64,000 nt of DNA, from the NCBI RefSeq assembly GCF_023520895.1, contig NZ_CP026029.1:4030001-4094000 (forward strand), given 5' to 3'. Origin of the DNA: Paenibacillus sp. PK3_47. GTDB lineage: Bacteria > Bacillota > Bacilli > Paenibacillales > Paenibacillaceae. A model generated the notes under the pieces. The model was not told the origin of the DNA, made no database searches, and saw only the letters and a program-made list of their open reading frames with translations. A program made the translations under genes and the position numbers. Positions 18,336 to 28,402 of the stretch are shown piece after piece (the stretch's first letter is position 1; each line of letters starts with the position of its first letter).

Positions 18336-20384
18336 ATGACTGAGCAGGAAAAAGCACAAGCGATCCACAAAGATGAGAATTCCACGGTGGACAACCTGGC
18401 GATTACTACGATCCGTACACTGGCTATCGATGCGATTGAAAAAGCAAATTCCGGACACCCTGGTATGCCGATGGGTTCAGCTCCAATGGGCTATCAATTG
18501 TTCGCCAAAACAATGAATCATAACCCGGATCACCCGACTTGGGTCAACCGTGACCGTTTTGTGCTGTCTGCAGGACATGGTTCCATGCTGCTGTACAGCT
18601 TGCTGCACCTTAGCGGATATGATCTGCCAATGGAAGAATTGAAGCAGTTCCGTCAATGGGGAAGCCTGACTCCGGGTCACCCTGAGTTCGGACACACTGC
18701 CGGTGTTGATGCGACTACCGGTCCGCTTGGACAAGGTATCGGTATGGCTGTAGGTATGGCCATGGCTGAAGCCCAGCTGGCAGCAACCTACAATAAAGAA
18801 GGACATAATGTCATTGACCACTATACGTATGCTATTTGCGGCGACGGCGATCTGATGGAAGGTATTTCTTCGGAATCCGCTTCCCTGGCCGGACACCTCA
18901 AGCTAGGCAAATTGATTGTAATGTACGATTCCAACGATATCTCTCTCGACGGCAAGCTGAACCTTGCTTTCTCCGAGAATGTTGCACAGCGTTTTGAAGC
19001 TTACGGCTGGCAGGTACTGCGCGTTGAGGACGGTAATGATCTTCCGGCTCTGGGCCAGGCGATTGCAGATGCACAAGCTGACAGCAGCAAGCCTACCCTG
19101 ATCGAAGTGAAAACTGTCATCGGATACGGCAGCCCGAACAAACAAGGTAAAGGCGGCCACGGCGGTACTCACGGTTCCCCGCTGGGTGCTGACGAAGCGA
19201 AGCTGACCAAGGACTTCTACAAATGGGTATACGAAGAAGACTTCTATGTACCTGATGAAGTGCGTGCACGTTTTGCAGAAGTGAAGGAAAAAGGTATTGC
19301 CGCCAACAAAGCATGGGACGAGAAATTTGCAGCTTACAAACAGGCTTATCCTGAGCTTGCAGCACAGTTCGAAACAGCAATCAGCGGCGAGCTTCCAGAG
19401 GGCTGGGATGCACAGCTTCCGTTCTTTACAGCTGAAGACAAAGCCGTATCGACCCGCGTGGCTTCCGGTAATGCGCTGAACGGTCTTGCAGCAGGCATTC
19501 CGCAGCTCGTAGGCGGTTCTGCTGACCTTGAGAGCTCTACAATGACTCACCTGAAAGGCTTGACCCAATTCACCTCCGAATCCTACGACGGCCGCAACAT
19601 CTACTTCGGCGTACGTGAATTCGGTATGGCTGCAGCCATGAACGGTATCGCCCTGCACAGCGGTCTAAAAGTATTCGGCGGAACCTTCTTCGTATTCACC
19701 GACTACCTGCGTCCGGCTGTACGTCTGGCTTCGATCATGAAGCTGCCTGTAACTTATGTGCTGACTCATGACAGTATTGCTGTCGGTGAAGACGGTCCTA
19801 CGCATGAGCCGATTGAACAACTGGCTTCCCTGCGCATTATTCCAGGTCTTACTGTGATTCGTCCGGCTGATGCCAACGAAACTTCCGCTGCCTGGGCTTA
19901 CGCTGTAGAGAACACTTCCAATCCGGTGGCACTGGTGCTTACCCGCCAAAACCTGCCGATTCTTGCAGGCACTGTAGACGGCGTGCGCGAGAACATCAAA
20001 CGCGGCGGTTATGTTGTATCCGACGCCAAGAACGGCACACCACAAGCACAAATCATTGCTACAGGTTCCGAAGTACAGCTGGCAGTAAAAGCTCAAGCGG
20101 CGCTGCTTGAAGAGGGCATCGATGTGCGTGTCATCAGCCTGCCGAGCTGGGATCTGTTCGAGAAACAGGATAAGGCTTACCGCGATTCCGTTATCCTGCC
20201 TGAAGTCAAAGCCCGTCTGGCTGTGGAAATGGCCCAAACCTTCGGTTGGGAACGTTACACAGGCGATCAAGGCGATATTCTCGGCATTACGACCTTCGGC
20301 GCTTCCGCACCTGGGGATATCGTAATGAAAGAATACGGCTTTACTGTAGAAAATGTAGTCAGCCGCGTTAAAGCGCTGCTATAA
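18336..20384 (+). CDS. tkt: Transketolase
   Basis: Thiamine-diphosphate enzyme of the non-oxidative pentose phosphate pathway, transferring two-carbon units between ketose and aldose phosphates. The 682-residue length is typical. The ThDP-binding GDGDLMEGI lies near residue 170; the N-terminal HPGMPMG and [10 protein letters not shown], the central [12 protein letters not shown] and [16 protein letters not shown], and the C-terminal [14 protein letters not shown] complete the three-domain pattern. GAGGAGGA precedes the ATG. Codon choice is biased toward the strongly expressed type. ppnP follows 37 bp later. Confidence 0.97.
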   Translation: MTEQEKAQAIHKDENSTVDNLAITTIRTLAIDAIEKANSGHPGMPMGSAPMGYQLFAKTMNHNPDHPTWVNRDRFVLSAGHGSMLLYSLLHLSGYDLPMEELKQFRQWGSLTPGHPEFGHTAGVDATTGPLGQGIGMAVGMAMAEAQLAATYNKEGHNVIDHYTYAICGDGDLMEGISSESASLAGHLKLGKLIVMYDSNDISLDGKLNLAFSENVAQRFEAYGWQVLRVEDGNDLPALGQAIADAQADSSKPTLIEVKTVIGYGSPNKQGKGGHGGTHGSPLGADEAKLTKDFYKWVYEEDFYVPDEVRARFAEVKEKGIAANKAWDEKFAAYKQAYPELAAQFETAISGELPEGWDAQLPFFTAEDKAVSTRVASGNALNGLAAGIPQLVGGSADLESSTMTHLKGLTQFTSESYDGRNIYFGVREFGMAAAMNGIALHSGLKVFGGTFFVFTDYLRPAVRLASIMKLPVTYVLTHDSIAVGEDGPTHEPIEQLASLRIIPGLTVIRPADANETSAAWAYAVENTSNPVALVLTRQNLPILAGTVDGVRENIKRGGYVVSDAKNGTPQAQIIATGSEVQLAVKAQAALLEEGIDVRVISLPSWDLFEKQDKAYRDSVILPEVKARLAVEMAQTFGWERYTGDQGDILGITTFGASAPGDIVMKEYGFTVENVVSRVKALL

Positions 20385-20421
20385 TACAGTAGTAGTTAAA
20401 GACAAGGGGGAGAATAAGCAC

Positions 20422-20739
20422 ATGAGTCAGTTCACCAACGCGACAATTCAAAAGGCAGCCAATATTTATTACGACGGTAAAGTTACCAGCCGTACAGTTA
20501 ATTTGCAGGACGGAACCAAGGTGACGCTCGGCATCATGCTGCCCGGCAAATATGAATTTGGTACAGATGGACCGGAAACTATGGAAATTCTGTCCGGCGA
20601 TCTGAAGGTACTGCTTCCCGGCACAGACATTTGGAAAGAAATCAAAGGCGCCGAAACGTTCCACGTTCCCGGCAACTCCAAGTTTGCTCTGGAAGTATTC
20701 GCATTAACTGATTACTGCTGTTCTTACCCGGTTTTGTAA
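20422..20739 (+). CDS. ppnP: Pyrimidine/purine nucleoside phosphorylase
   Basis: A 105-residue cupin of the PpnP (YaiE, DUF1255) family, which phosphorolyses a range of nucleosides to base and ribose-1-phosphate. Family stretches are [23 protein letters not shown] (in parts), [17 protein letters not shown] and [24 protein letters not shown] precedes the ATG. Its likely co-transcription with tkt suits the biology, since ribose-1-phosphate can feed the pentose phosphate pathway. It ends in a strong terminator. Confidence 0.9.
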   Translation: MSQFTNATIQKAANIYYDGKVTSRTVNLQDGTKVTLGIMLPGKYEFGTDGPETMEILSGDLKVLLPGTDIWKEIKGAETFHVPGNSKFALEVFALTDYCCSYPVL

Positions 20740-20761
20740 TGCAGAAATAGAAAGATAAAAT

Positions 20762-20798
20762 GCCCCGGACGGCTTCGACTGCCCGGGGCGTTTTTTTT
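20762..20798 (+). terminator. Rho-independent terminator of tkt-ppnP
   Basis: GCCCCGG pairs with CCGGGGC around a 14-nt loop, followed directly by an eight-T run. Confidence 0.9.
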
Positions 20799-20903
20799 GA
20801 GCTCAACAGCTTATTATTGACGGTAGAGCGACATTCTCATATACTTCCAACTAGTTACTAGAGAAGATAGAATTCTCAACTAGAATAAGCGGGAGGCAGG
20901 AGA

Positions 20904-22421
20904 ATGGGACGATCATGGATTTACAAAAAAGTACATAAGATTCTGCTGAGTTTGCTGAGCGGTGTGCTGCTGGCAGTTCTGCTTACATCGGCAGGAACTG
21001 CTCAGGCAGCAGCCAACATTGTGAATCCTGGCCAGGTATATTCCTATACCATTATGCAGAGAGATATTGAAAGGCTAGTGAAAGAATACCCGGACCTTGT
21101 GTCTATGGAATCACTGGGGCAGAGCCCCTATGGCCGGCAGCTGTGGGCAGTAAAGCTGGGGAGAGGAGAATCCGTGCTGTTTCTTAACGGTTCCCATCAT
21201 GCCAGAGAGTGGATGACGAGCACCGTGCTGATGAAAATGATTGATACATACGCCCAGGCCTACACGGGCAATACAACAATTGCCGGTTATAATGTACGCC
21301 AGCTTCTGGATGAAGTCAGCATCTGGCTGGTTCCGATGGTTAATCCCGACGGGGTGACTTTATCCCAGCAGGGCACGGCAGGACTAACGGCAGAACTGGC
21401 CCGGACGCTGCGCCGTTATAATGGCAACAGTACGAATTTTACCCGCTGGAAGGCTAATATGCAGGGCATTGACCTTAACCGGCAGTATCCGGCAAAGTGG
21501 GACACGATTAAAAATGCGGGCGCCTATCCCTGGTATCAAAACTATAAAGGCCAGAGACCCGCACAAGCGCCGGAAGTGCAGCTCATGATGGATTTTACAC
21601 GCAAAGTAGATCCTGAGGTGACGTTATCCTATCATAGCTCCGGTGAAATTATCTTCTGGCATTTTAATACACTCCGCACGAACCTGTCCCGTGATCAGGC
21701 GATGGCCCGCGAGCTTAGCCGTCTTACCGGATATTCGCTTGTGGCCCCGGAGAAAAATCCTTCGGGAGGCGGGTACAAGGACTGGTTCATTCAGGAGTTC
21801 GGACGTCCCGGGTTTACGGTTGAAATCGCTCCCTATGCAGGAGAAAGCAATGTGCCGCTAAAGCAGTTCGGGCGGGTCTGGAATGATAACAAAAATGTCG
21901 GGCTCTATTCAGCCGCACAGTCTTATTCGCTATGGCTGGCAAAGCAGCAGGTCCAGTATCTCCAGCAGTCTATGGATTTGTTAGCCGGCACAGAACTGTA
22001 TGCCAAAATCGGAAGCACAAACGGCGGTGTTCCTGCAGGGCCGCAAAGCCTTCAGGTTATTGCCAGGAAGGGTGACTGGTATCAGGTGCAGGCGGACGAA
22101 GGCCTGGGCTGGATACACCCGTCACCGGGGAAGCTGGCGGCAGTTGAAGGAATTACAGCATCTGCCGAATTAAAAGAAAAAGTACCGGTATTTAAATATC
22201 CTGATGCGTTCGCCCCCAAAGTAACTTTCCTGGAACCGCAAACGGTGCAGGTAACAGGCCGGTGGGGGAACTGGCTGCTGGCCTCTACCGGAAGCGGAAG
22301 CTGGTGGATCGACGGAAGAACGGCAGAGCTCAAATGGCCTGTAGAAGAAGCTCAGGAACCTGCGGTAAATGAAGCGGAGGGTTCTCTGCTTCCGGAGGCA
22401 GAGAGTGTGGTTATGCCATAA
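20904..22421 (+). CDS. Secreted M14 zinc carboxypeptidase with SH3-like tail
   Basis: A 505-residue exported metallocarboxypeptidase (peptidase M14). The signal peptide ends at AQAAA about residue 35. Zinc ligands are H99 and E102 in HHAREW and H244 in SYHSSGE; the catalytic Glu is E307 in FTVEIAPYAG; MVNPDGVTL and DLNRQYPAKW supply substrate-carboxylate contacts. The latter resembles gamma-D-glutamyl-diamino acid peptidases, so peptidoglycan cross-bridge peptides are a possible substrate. The C-terminal 130 residues look like two SH3-type modules (AKIGSTNGG...WYQVQADEGLGWIHP, then WGNWLLASTGSGSWWIDG), common in wall-binding enzymes. GGGAGGCAGGAG precedes the ATG. Confidence 0.9.
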   Translation: MGRSWIYKKVHKILLSLLSGVLLAVLLTSAGTAQAAANIVNPGQVYSYTIMQRDIERLVKEYPDLVSMESLGQSPYGRQLWAVKLGRGESVLFLNGSHHAREWMTSTVLMKMIDTYAQAYTGNTTIAGYNVRQLLDEVSIWLVPMVNPDGVTLSQQGTAGLTAELARTLRRYNGNSTNFTRWKANMQGIDLNRQYPAKWDTIKNAGAYPWYQNYKGQRPAQAPEVQLMMDFTRKVDPEVTLSYHSSGEIIFWHFNTLRTNLSRDQAMARELSRLTGYSLVAPEKNPSGGGYKDWFIQEFGRPGFTVEIAPYAGESNVPLKQFGRVWNDNKNVGLYSAAQSYSLWLAKQQVQYLQQSMDLLAGTELYAKIGSTNGGVPAGPQSLQVIARKGDWYQVQADEGLGWIHPSPGKLAAVEGITASAELKEKVPVFKYPDAFAPKVTFLEPQTVQVTGRWGNWLLASTGSGSWWIDGRTAELKWPVEEAQEPAVNEAEGSLLPEAESVVMP

Positions 22422-22432
22422 TCTGTTTGCTT

Positions 22433-22903
22433 TCATTCAGGGAAAATAAGCTCGTATTCATAAAAGGCATCACCGCTGGCAGAGTCAGTAATCTCACGGG
22501 TCTGTACAAACCCGAGTTTCTTGTAAAAGTATTGATTTCTGGCTGCCCAGGAGGGGGTGTCCAGCCCCCACTTCCTTGCGGTAGGGTAGCCCGTGAACAG
22601 AAAGCGGAAGACTTCCTGGCCATACCCGCGGTTCTGAAAAAGCGGATCAATAAATATCCGGCCAACATAACCTTCTCTCTTGTCGGCGGACAGAAAGACA
22701 ATCACACCCCCGATAAGGATGCCGTCAGCCATTAGCTTATAATAATGGCTTTTTTGCATCATCTCAGTCTGCCAGTCAATGGAATCATAACCCGGAGGGC
22801 CATTTTCTGCCTTGTTTTGCAATTGCCGTGCATCCTCGTCGAATGTTTTTTTCTTGGTTCGGATACGTAGTCCTGCTTTGGCAAAATCGATTCGGGCAAT
22901 CAA
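22433..22903 (-). CDS. GNAT-family acetyltransferase (start uncertain)
   Basis: A small GNAT N-acetyltransferase: TKKKTFDEDAR and GPPGYDSIDWQTEM at the N-terminus, IGGVIVFL, then the acetyl-CoA site VGRIFIDPLFQNRGYGQEVFRFL (in parts) and the C-terminal WAARNQYFYKKLGF. The open frame extends to 23017, but its early codons lie inside the terminator of the upstream dehydrogenase gene (22916-22948). A TTG at 22903, at the point where the conserved domain begins, is therefore used; no good Shine-Dalgarno precedes it. An ATG at 22954 is the alternative. The gene may be read through from the dehydrogenase or be losing its expression signals. Confidence 0.7.
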   Translation of the reverse strand: MIARIDFAKAGLRIRTKKKTFDEDARQLQNKAENGPPGYDSIDWQTEMMQKSHYYKLMADGILIGGVIVFLSADKREGYVGRIFIDPLFQNRGYGQEVFRFLFTGYPTARKWGLDTPSWAARNQYFYKKLGFVQTREITDSASGDAFYEYELIFPE

Positions 22904-22915
22904 AGGGTAGCTTAT

Positions 22916-22948
22916 AAAAAAAGGCGCAGCTGAAGGTTCAGCTGCGCC
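22916..22948 (-). terminator. Terminator of the dehydrogenase gene
   Basis: On the minus strand a 12-bp perfect stem, GGCGCAGCTGAA with TTCAGCTGCGCC and a 2-nt gap, is followed by seven Ts. It lies 27 bp beyond the stop at 22975 and inside the upstream open part of the GNAT frame. Confidence 0.9.
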
Positions 22949-22974
22949 TGCCATCAATAATGAATTTGTCCTGT

Positions 22975-23877
22975 CTAATCCTGCTTGGAATGCTCCCCGA
23001 TCTTCCGCCCGATCCATTCTTCATACGATTTGATGACTGCCGACAGATCCTCTTCGCCGTAGCCCTTGTTAAAGCCTGCCTGGAACATGCTCTTGGCTGC
23101 CCCAAGCATAGGAGAAGGGACGCCGGTTGCATCGCTGAGCGAGGAGGCCAGCTTGAGATCCTTCAGCATCAGCGCCAGGGAGAACTGGTTGCTGAAATCA
23201 TTATCGATAATCTTTTGTCCCTTAAGCTCGGCTTGCTTGCTGCCTGCCGATCCGTTCTTCACCAGCTCCAGGAATTTGTCTGCGGGAACCCCTGACTTCA
23301 CGGCGATGGAGAAGCCTTCCGCGAGTGCCACATTATGAATGCCGACCATGGCGTTGTGGGCAAGCTTGGCTACGGCACCGCTGCCGTTATCGCCCATATG
23401 CAGCAGGAGTCTGCCCATGGAGTCAAAAATATCACGGTGCTGCTCAATAACCTCTGCGCTGCCGCCGACCATAAATACCAGCGTGCCTTCGATAGCTGCA
23501 GGCTTGCTGCCTGTTACCGGCGCATCCAGGAAGCTTCCGCCCCGTTCTTCCACAGCTGCGGCGATTTCCTTCGCAAGGCCGGGAGAAATGGTGCTTGAAT
23601 CCACAACGGTTGTTCCCGGTTTGAGCACGGCCAGAATTCCGGAGCCGCCGTAGAATACCTCACGGATGGAATCGTCGTTGCTGATCATGGTAATAATAAC
23701 ATCCTTGCCTTCAGCCGCCGCCTGCACAGTGTCAGCGGTCTTTGCGCCTTCCTGCTTAAGCGGTTCGGCCTTAGCCGCCGTGCGGTTGTATACCGTAACC
23801 TCAAAGCCGCTGCGCAGCAGGTTGGACGCCATTGGCGCTCCCATCGTACCCAGTCCGATAAAGCCGATTTGTTTCAT
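22975..23877 (-). CDS. 3-hydroxyisobutyrate dehydrogenase-family oxidoreductase
   Basis: A 300-residue beta-hydroxyacid dehydrogenase. The NAD(P) loop GLGTMGAPMASNLL is at residues 8-21, the substrate motif DAPVTGSKPAAIEGTL follows TTVVDSSTISPG, and the catalytic lysine lies in GSGAVAKLAHN. The family includes 3-hydroxyisobutyrate dehydrogenase, tartronate semialdehyde reductase and succinic semialdehyde reductases; which substrate is used cannot be told. A monocistronic unit with its own terminator. Confidence 0.88.
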   Translation of the reverse strand: MKQIGFIGLGTMGAPMASNLLRSGFEVTVYNRTAAKAEPLKQEGAKTADTVQAAAEGKDVIITMISNDDSIREVFYGGSGILAVLKPGTTVVDSSTISPGLAKEIAAAVEERGGSFLDAPVTGSKPAAIEGTLVFMVGGSAEVIEQHRDIFDSMGRLLLHMGDNGSGAVAKLAHNAMVGIHNVALAEGFSIAVKSGVPADKFLELVKNGSAGSKQAELKGQKIIDNDFSNQFSLALMLKDLKLASSLSDATGVPSPMLGAAKSMFQAGFNKGYGEEDLSAVIKSYEEWIGRKIGEHSKQD

Positions 23878-24137
23878 TTCTTTTCCACCTTTGCCCTAGA
23901 GATCATAGTACTGAAGCTGACTTTGTCTACATTCTATCAGAAGGTTCCGGCAGGTTCCACAGAACAGTATTTCATTTTCGCAGGGTAAACGCTTCCATGA
24001 AACTTCCGAAAACAGGGTCCCCCAGGCCGGGATGTGCCCTAAGACCTTGCCAGTCAAGGAAAATTAAAGTATCCTATTATAAAGTTGTAACAAACGGTGT
24101 CAAATCTAAAGAGATACTCAGGAGGTAACCATTACCG

Positions 24138-25493
24138 ATGTCCAAGAAGATTAATTTTGACTACAGCAAAGCTCTGTCGTTCTTCAGCCAGCATGAAATT
24201 GACTACTTTGCCGCTCCGATCAAACTGGCCCATGAGCAGCTGCACAACAAGACTGGAGCAGGATCCGACTATCTTGGCTGGATTGATCTCCCTACATCCT
24301 ATGACAAGGAAGAGTTCGCCCGCATTCAGGAAGCTGCCAAGAAGATCCAGAATGATTCCGATGTGCTGATCGTTATCGGTATCGGCGGTTCTTATCTGGG
24401 AGCGCGCGCAGCGATTGAAGCTCTTACGCATTCCTTCTACAATAACCTGCCTAAGGATCAGCGCAAGACTCCGGAAGTTTATTTCGCAGGGAACAACATC
24501 AGCTCTACATACATCACGCATCTTCTGGATCTCGTGGAAGGCAAAGACTTCTCCGTGAACGTCATTTCCAAATCCGGAACAACTACTGAGCCGGCAATTG
24601 CTTTCCGTATCTTCCGCGCTGCACTGGAGAAGAAATACGGCAAGGAAGAAGCACGCAAGCGGATTTACGCTACAACCGACAAAGAAAAAGGCGCCCTCAA
24701 GAAGCTGGCTACGGAAGAAGGTTATGAATCCTTCATCATTCCGGATGATGTCGGCGGACGTTACTCCGTGCTGACACCTGTAGGCCTTCTGCCGATCGCT
24801 GTTGCCGGAATCAACATTGAAGAAATGATGCAGGGTGCGGCAGCTGCAGCCGACGAGTTCAACAATCCGGATGTAGCGACCAACCAAAGCTATCAATATG
24901 CCGCAGTGCGCAATGCATTGTACCGCAAAGGCAAGACTACGGAAATCCTCGTGAACTATGAGCCTTCCCTGCACTTTGTATCCGAATGGTGGAAACAGCT
25001 GTACGGCGAAAGTGAAGGCAAGGATTTCAAAGGAATCTATCCTTCCTCCGTTGATTTCTCGACAGACCTGCACTCCATGGGACAATTCATCCAGGAGGGT
25101 AACCGTAACATTTTTGAAACGGTCATCCAGGTTGAAGAGGTACGGCACCACATTACACTGGAGAGCGATGCGGACGATCTGGACGGCTTGAACTTCCTTG
25201 CTGGCCAAACTGTTGACTTTGTGAACAAAAAGGCTTTCCAGGGTACGCTGCTGGCACACACGGACGGCCAAGTACCGAACCTGGTAGTTACCATTCCGGA
25301 TCAGACGCCATATACCTTCGGTTATCTGGTGTACTTCTTTGAAAAAGCCTGCGGTATCAGCGGATACCTGCTGGGCGTTAACCCGTTCGACCAGCCGGGC
25401 GTAGAAGCATACAAGAAGAACATGTTCGCGCTGCTGGGCAAACCGGGCTACGAGAAAGAAAAAGCCGAACTGGAATCCAGACTTACAGAATAG
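24138..25493 (+). CDS. pgi: Glucose-6-phosphate isomerase
   Basis: Glycolytic isomerase interconverting glucose-6-phosphate and fructose-6-phosphate. The 451-residue length is the short Bacillota form. [33 protein letters not shown] (sugar-phosphate loop near residue 145), [26 protein letters not shown] and the terminal [13 protein letters not shown] are all family hallmarks. CAGGAGGTAACC precedes the ATG. The 260 bp upstream show no gene and no clear regulator site. Confidence 0.97.
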   Translation: MSKKINFDYSKALSFFSQHEIDYFAAPIKLAHEQLHNKTGAGSDYLGWIDLPTSYDKEEFARIQEAAKKIQNDSDVLIVIGIGGSYLGARAAIEALTHSFYNNLPKDQRKTPEVYFAGNNISSTYITHLLDLVEGKDFSVNVISKSGTTTEPAIAFRIFRAALEKKYGKEEARKRIYATTDKEKGALKKLATEEGYESFIIPDDVGGRYSVLTPVGLLPIAVAGINIEEMMQGAAAAADEFNNPDVATNQSYQYAAVRNALYRKGKTTEILVNYEPSLHFVSEWWKQLYGESEGKDFKGIYPSSVDFSTDLHSMGQFIQEGNRNIFETVIQVEEVRHHITLESDADDLDGLNFLAGQTVDFVNKKAFQGTLLAHTDGQVPNLVVTIPDQTPYTFGYLVYFFEKACGISGYLLGVNPFDQPGVEAYKKNMFALLGKPGYEKEKAELESRLTE

Positions 25494-25625
25494 GCAGCTT
25501 TTTTAACCGCCGCAGATCATTCATAATCATCGAAGCAACCAGGGAGCAGTCCATAGGTATCAATTACCGGGGCTGCTCCTACTATATATCAAGTAATCAT
25601 ACGTAGATTAAGGACTGGAATAATC

Positions 25626-26258
25626 ATGCTGGAACAATATCGGACGGTGCGCGCTTCCGGTTCACAGGAAGTCGTCATCCGCAAATCACGCTTTATCGGT
25701 CATGTGATGCCGGTGGAGAATGAAGAGGAAGCCATACAATTTATCGAGAGCATCAAGAAGCAGCATTGGAATGCCACCCATAACTGCTCTGCTTATACAA
25801 TTGGCGAGAGAGACGAGATTCAGAGGCAGTCGGATGACGGAGAACCGAGTGGAACGGCAGGTAAACCAATTTTGGAGGTAATCCGCAACCAACAGGTTAA
25901 AAATGTCGCAATTGTTGTTACCCGTTATTTCGGAGGCATTATGCTGGGGGCAGGCGGGCTGATCCGGGCTTATACAGATGGCGCAGTATTAGCACTGGAA
26001 GCCGGAGAAGTGATCACCCGTGTGCTGAGAAGGGAAGTATTCGTAGAAATCGAATATACCTGGCTGGGCAAGGTGGAGAATGAGCTTAGGAACAGAGGCT
26101 TCAAGACAGGTGAAACTTCGTTCACAGATAAGGTCACACTGACATGTCTTCCCCGAAATGATGAAGGCGACGCATTTATGGCATGGATAACGGATCTTAC
26201 CGAGGGCCAGGCCTCGGTGACAGAAGGGCGGCGGCTTTACTACAACGAAGGGGAATAG
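25626..26258 (+). CDS. yigZ: YigZ/IMPACT-family protein
   Basis: A 210-residue UPF0029/IMPACT protein with the conserved KSRFIGHVMPVENEEEA, HWNATHNCSAYTIG, SDDGEPSGTAGKPILEVI and VTRYFGGIMLGAGGLIRAY. The C-terminal DUF1949-like half is present, giving the two-domain YigZ form. Biochemical role is not settled; eukaryotic IMPACT regulates translation under stress. A TetR-family gene begins two bases after its stop, so the two are probably one operon. Confidence 0.9.
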   Translation: MLEQYRTVRASGSQEVVIRKSRFIGHVMPVENEEEAIQFIESIKKQHWNATHNCSAYTIGERDEIQRQSDDGEPSGTAGKPILEVIRNQQVKNVAIVVTRYFGGIMLGAGGLIRAYTDGAVLALEAGEVITRVLRREVFVEIEYTWLGKVENELRNRGFKTGETSFTDKVTLTCLPRNDEGDAFMAWITDLTEGQASVTEGRRLYYNEGE

Positions 26259-26260
26259 AT

Positions 26261-26842
26261 ATGGCAAGAAGAGCAGTGGAGCGGGAGTTGTCGAGGGAAA
26301 GAATATTGGAGGCGGCCAGGCATCTGTTTATAACCAAGGGGTACCGGGCCATCTCAATGCGCAGTATCGGCCAGCATCTGGGTTACAGCCACGGCTCCCT
26401 CTATTATCATTTTAAAGAAAAAGCAGAGTTATTCTATGCCATTGTGGTGGAAGATTTCAACCATGTGGCGACGCTGCTGAACCAGGTAATGAATAACCCG
26501 CCTGAACAGGGAATGACCCGTGTAGAACAGCTTGTGATGGAATTTATCCGTTTTGGACTGGATCATCCGTACCAGTACGAGATCATGTTCATGATCCGCG
26601 ATGAAGAGCTGCTGGCTTATTGCAGAGCGGAACAGGGACGATGTTTTGAGTTATTCGCAAGTATAGTCCGCCGCCACATGAAGGAAGAAGGTTACGTGTC
26701 AGAGGATTGGCAGAGCGTGCCGCTGACTCTTTTCTTATCCGCACACGGATTTATTTCTTATTATATTCAGGACAAGGTCTCATTCGATGATGTGAAGCAG
26801 GCTGCGTTAACACATATCAAAGTATTAAGCCGCAGTTTATAA
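26261..26842 (+). CDS. TetR/AcrR-family transcriptional regulator
   Basis: A 193-residue regulator. The N-terminal helix-turn-helix ILEAARHLFITKGYRAISMRSIGQHLGYSHGSLYYHFKEK (given in consecutive parts of the first 60 residues) is typical TetR, followed by an all-helical ligand domain. The ATG at 26261 follows GAAGGGGAA; the upstream frame overlapping yigZ is rejected because it has no ribosome site and adds residues before the HTH. The ligand and targets are unknown; yigZ is the adjacent co-transcribed gene. Confidence 0.9.
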   Translation: MARRAVERELSRERILEAARHLFITKGYRAISMRSIGQHLGYSHGSLYYHFKEKAELFYAIVVEDFNHVATLLNQVMNNPPEQGMTRVEQLVMEFIRFGLDHPYQYEIMFMIRDEELLAYCRAEQGRCFELFASIVRRHMKEEGYVSEDWQSVPLTLFLSAHGFISYYIQDKVSFDDVKQAALTHIKVLSRSL

Positions 26843-26991
26843 TCTGCTGTTTTTTTAACACCTCACACTTTAGAGCGTTGCATTGGTATAACTTTGCATG
26901 GTGAAAGTGTTATAGGAGCTATCTATTCTTCAGGAGGCGGCTGCGCTGTGAATTGGCGGAGCCGCCATTATGCTGGACAACTGACAATCCC

Positions 26992-27393
26992 TTATCCCTC
27001 GACAATTTTCAGATAACACTGGCGCCGCCGCGGTCCGTCAAATTCGCAGAAATAAATACCCTGCCAGCGCCCGAGCAGCAGTTCCCCTCCGTTAATGATA
27101 ATGCTCTGTGAAGGGCCTGCGGTAATGGACTTCAGATGGGAGGCAGTGTTGCCTTCGCCGTGGCGGTATTTCGGATGTTCCCAAGGGTATACCTCATCCA
27201 GCCGCATGAGCACATCATGTTTGACGTCCGGGTCGGCATTTTCGTTAATGGCAATTCCTGCGGTAGTATGCGGACAGTAGACAACCAGAATACCATTTTG
27301 TACACCGCTTTTTTTGACAAAAGATACAACCTCACGAGTAATATCCCGCAGTTCGTCCCGTTTGCTGGTGCTGATCTCCATCGTATGAAGCAT
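26992..27393 (-). CDS. yjbQ: YjbQ-family (UPF0047) protein
   Basis: A 133-residue single-domain protein of the YjbQ/UPF0047 family. CPHTTAGIAINENADPDV, YRHGEGNTASHLKSI and LGRWQGIYFCEFDGPR(R) carry the conserved His and Asp/Glu residues. Family members show weak thiamine-phosphate synthase activity in some reports, so the true substrate is open. The neighbouring cys operon is divergent, with about 190 bp between starts. Confidence 0.9.
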   Translation of the reverse strand: MLHTMEISTSKRDELRDITREVVSFVKKSGVQNGILVVYCPHTTAGIAINENADPDVKHDVLMRLDEVYPWEHPKYRHGEGNTASHLKSITAGPSQSIIINGGELLLGRWQGIYFCEFDGPRRRQCYLKIVEG

Positions 27394-27461
27394 TGTCAGA
27401 TCCCCTTTCTGTGGTCAAACGCAATAATAATATATTTTACCCAAAAAGTCTGTGAAAGTAA

Positions 27462-27530
27462 TTGACGGCCCCAAAGGCATTTGATAAAGTAGTGATAATA
27501 TTAAACCAAGTATATTAATAGGAATAATTA
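27462..27530 (+). promoter_or_regulatory. Candidate promoter and CymR-like site before cysT
   Basis: TTGACG (27462-27467) and TAAAGT (27485-27490) are 17 nt apart. Just downstream, around 27503-27530, an AT-rich stretch containing TTAATAGGAATAATTA recalls the sites of CymR, the Rrf2-type sulfur-starvation regulator of Bacillota. The sulfate-uptake operon makes this plausible, but the match is by eye and weak. Confidence 0.3.
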
Positions 27531-27586
27531 CAACCGTAAAGGCAAGTAAACCGACCGGTAAGCCGGAGGTGGGAGGGCATAAACAT

Positions 27587-28402
27587 TTGAATTCGCTGCT
27601 TAGACACAAGGGCTGGACCTGGGGATTCCGCACAACGATACTGCTTTATTTTGTGGTGCTGATCGTTCTCCCGATACTGGGCGTTTATTACAATTCATTT
27701 TCATTAGGCTTCGGCAATTTTGCCGAGAGCATCAGCGATCCGATTGCCTGGAAGTCGGTGCTGCTGACCCTTAAACTGGCTGTTATAGCGACTGTAATTA
27801 ATGTGCTGCTCGGCACAATGATTGCCTGGGTGCTTATAAGATACCAGTTTCCCGGCAAGGCCGTACTGAACAGTCTGGTAGATCTGCCCTTTGCACTGCC
27901 GACGGCGGTCGGAGGCCTGATGATTCTGCTGCTGCTCGGTCCGGGAAGCCTGATTGGCGGAATGGCGGAGAAGCTGGGGTTTGAAATTGTGTTTCATCAG
28001 CCGGCTATTGTTATTGCTATGGTGTTCGTTACGTTTCCTTTTGTAATCCGTGCGGTGCAGCCGCTGCTGGAAGAGCTGGATCCTTCCGAAGAAGAAGCGG
28101 CGTATACGATGGGAGCGAAGCGGAGCACGGTATTCCGGCAGGTTATTCTGCCCTCTATGGCTCCGGGAATGATCAGCGGCGGTATGCTGGCCTTTTCGCG
28201 GGCGCTGGCCGAATTTGGGGCGGTAGTGCTGGTAGCAGGCAATATTCCGGGACGTACGCTTGTCTCTTCGGTGTTTATTTTTGGAGAGGTGGAAAGTGAC
28301 AATCCGGTGGGGGCTGCGGCGGTCTCCATCATTCTGCTGACCTTGTCCTTTGTAATTCTATGGCTGATTAATATGCTGCAGATGCGGGGGAGAAGAGCAT
28401 GA
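27587..28402 (+). CDS. cysT: Sulfate/thiosulfate ABC transporter permease CysT
   Basis: Polytopic permease of the sulfate uptake ABC system, about 271 residues with roughly six membrane helices. FALPTAVGGLMILLLLGPGSL and the cytoplasmic EEAAYTMGAKRSTVFRQVILP (EAA loop contacting CysA) identify it, as does ALAEFGAVVLVAGNIPGRT. TTG 27587 is preferred because GGGAGG lies ten bases before it; a GTG at 27569 is possible. It is the first gene of cysT-cysW-cysA-sbp and its end overlaps cysW by four bases. Confidence 0.93.
   Translation: MNSLLRHKGWTWGFRTTILLYFVVLIVLPILGVYYNSFSLGFGNFAESISDPIAWKSVLLTLKLAVIATVINVLLGTMIAWVLIRYQFPGKAVLNSLVDLPFALPTAVGGLMILLLLGPGSLIGGMAEKLGFEIVFHQPAIVIAMVFVTFPFVIRAVQPLLEELDPSEEEAAYTMGAKRSTVFRQVILPSMAPGMISGGMLAFSRALAEFGAVVLVAGNIPGRTLVSSVFIFGEVESDNPVGAAAVSIILLTLSFVILWLINMLQMRGRRA

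Noticed and set aside
24132..25271. 379-residue minus-strand ORF.
   Set aside because: Antisense shadow of pgi, which has full family motifs on the plus strand.
25534..25585. Possible hairpin terminator after pgi (GGAGCAG/CTGCTCC).
   Set aside because: The stem is short with a long loop and no T-run.
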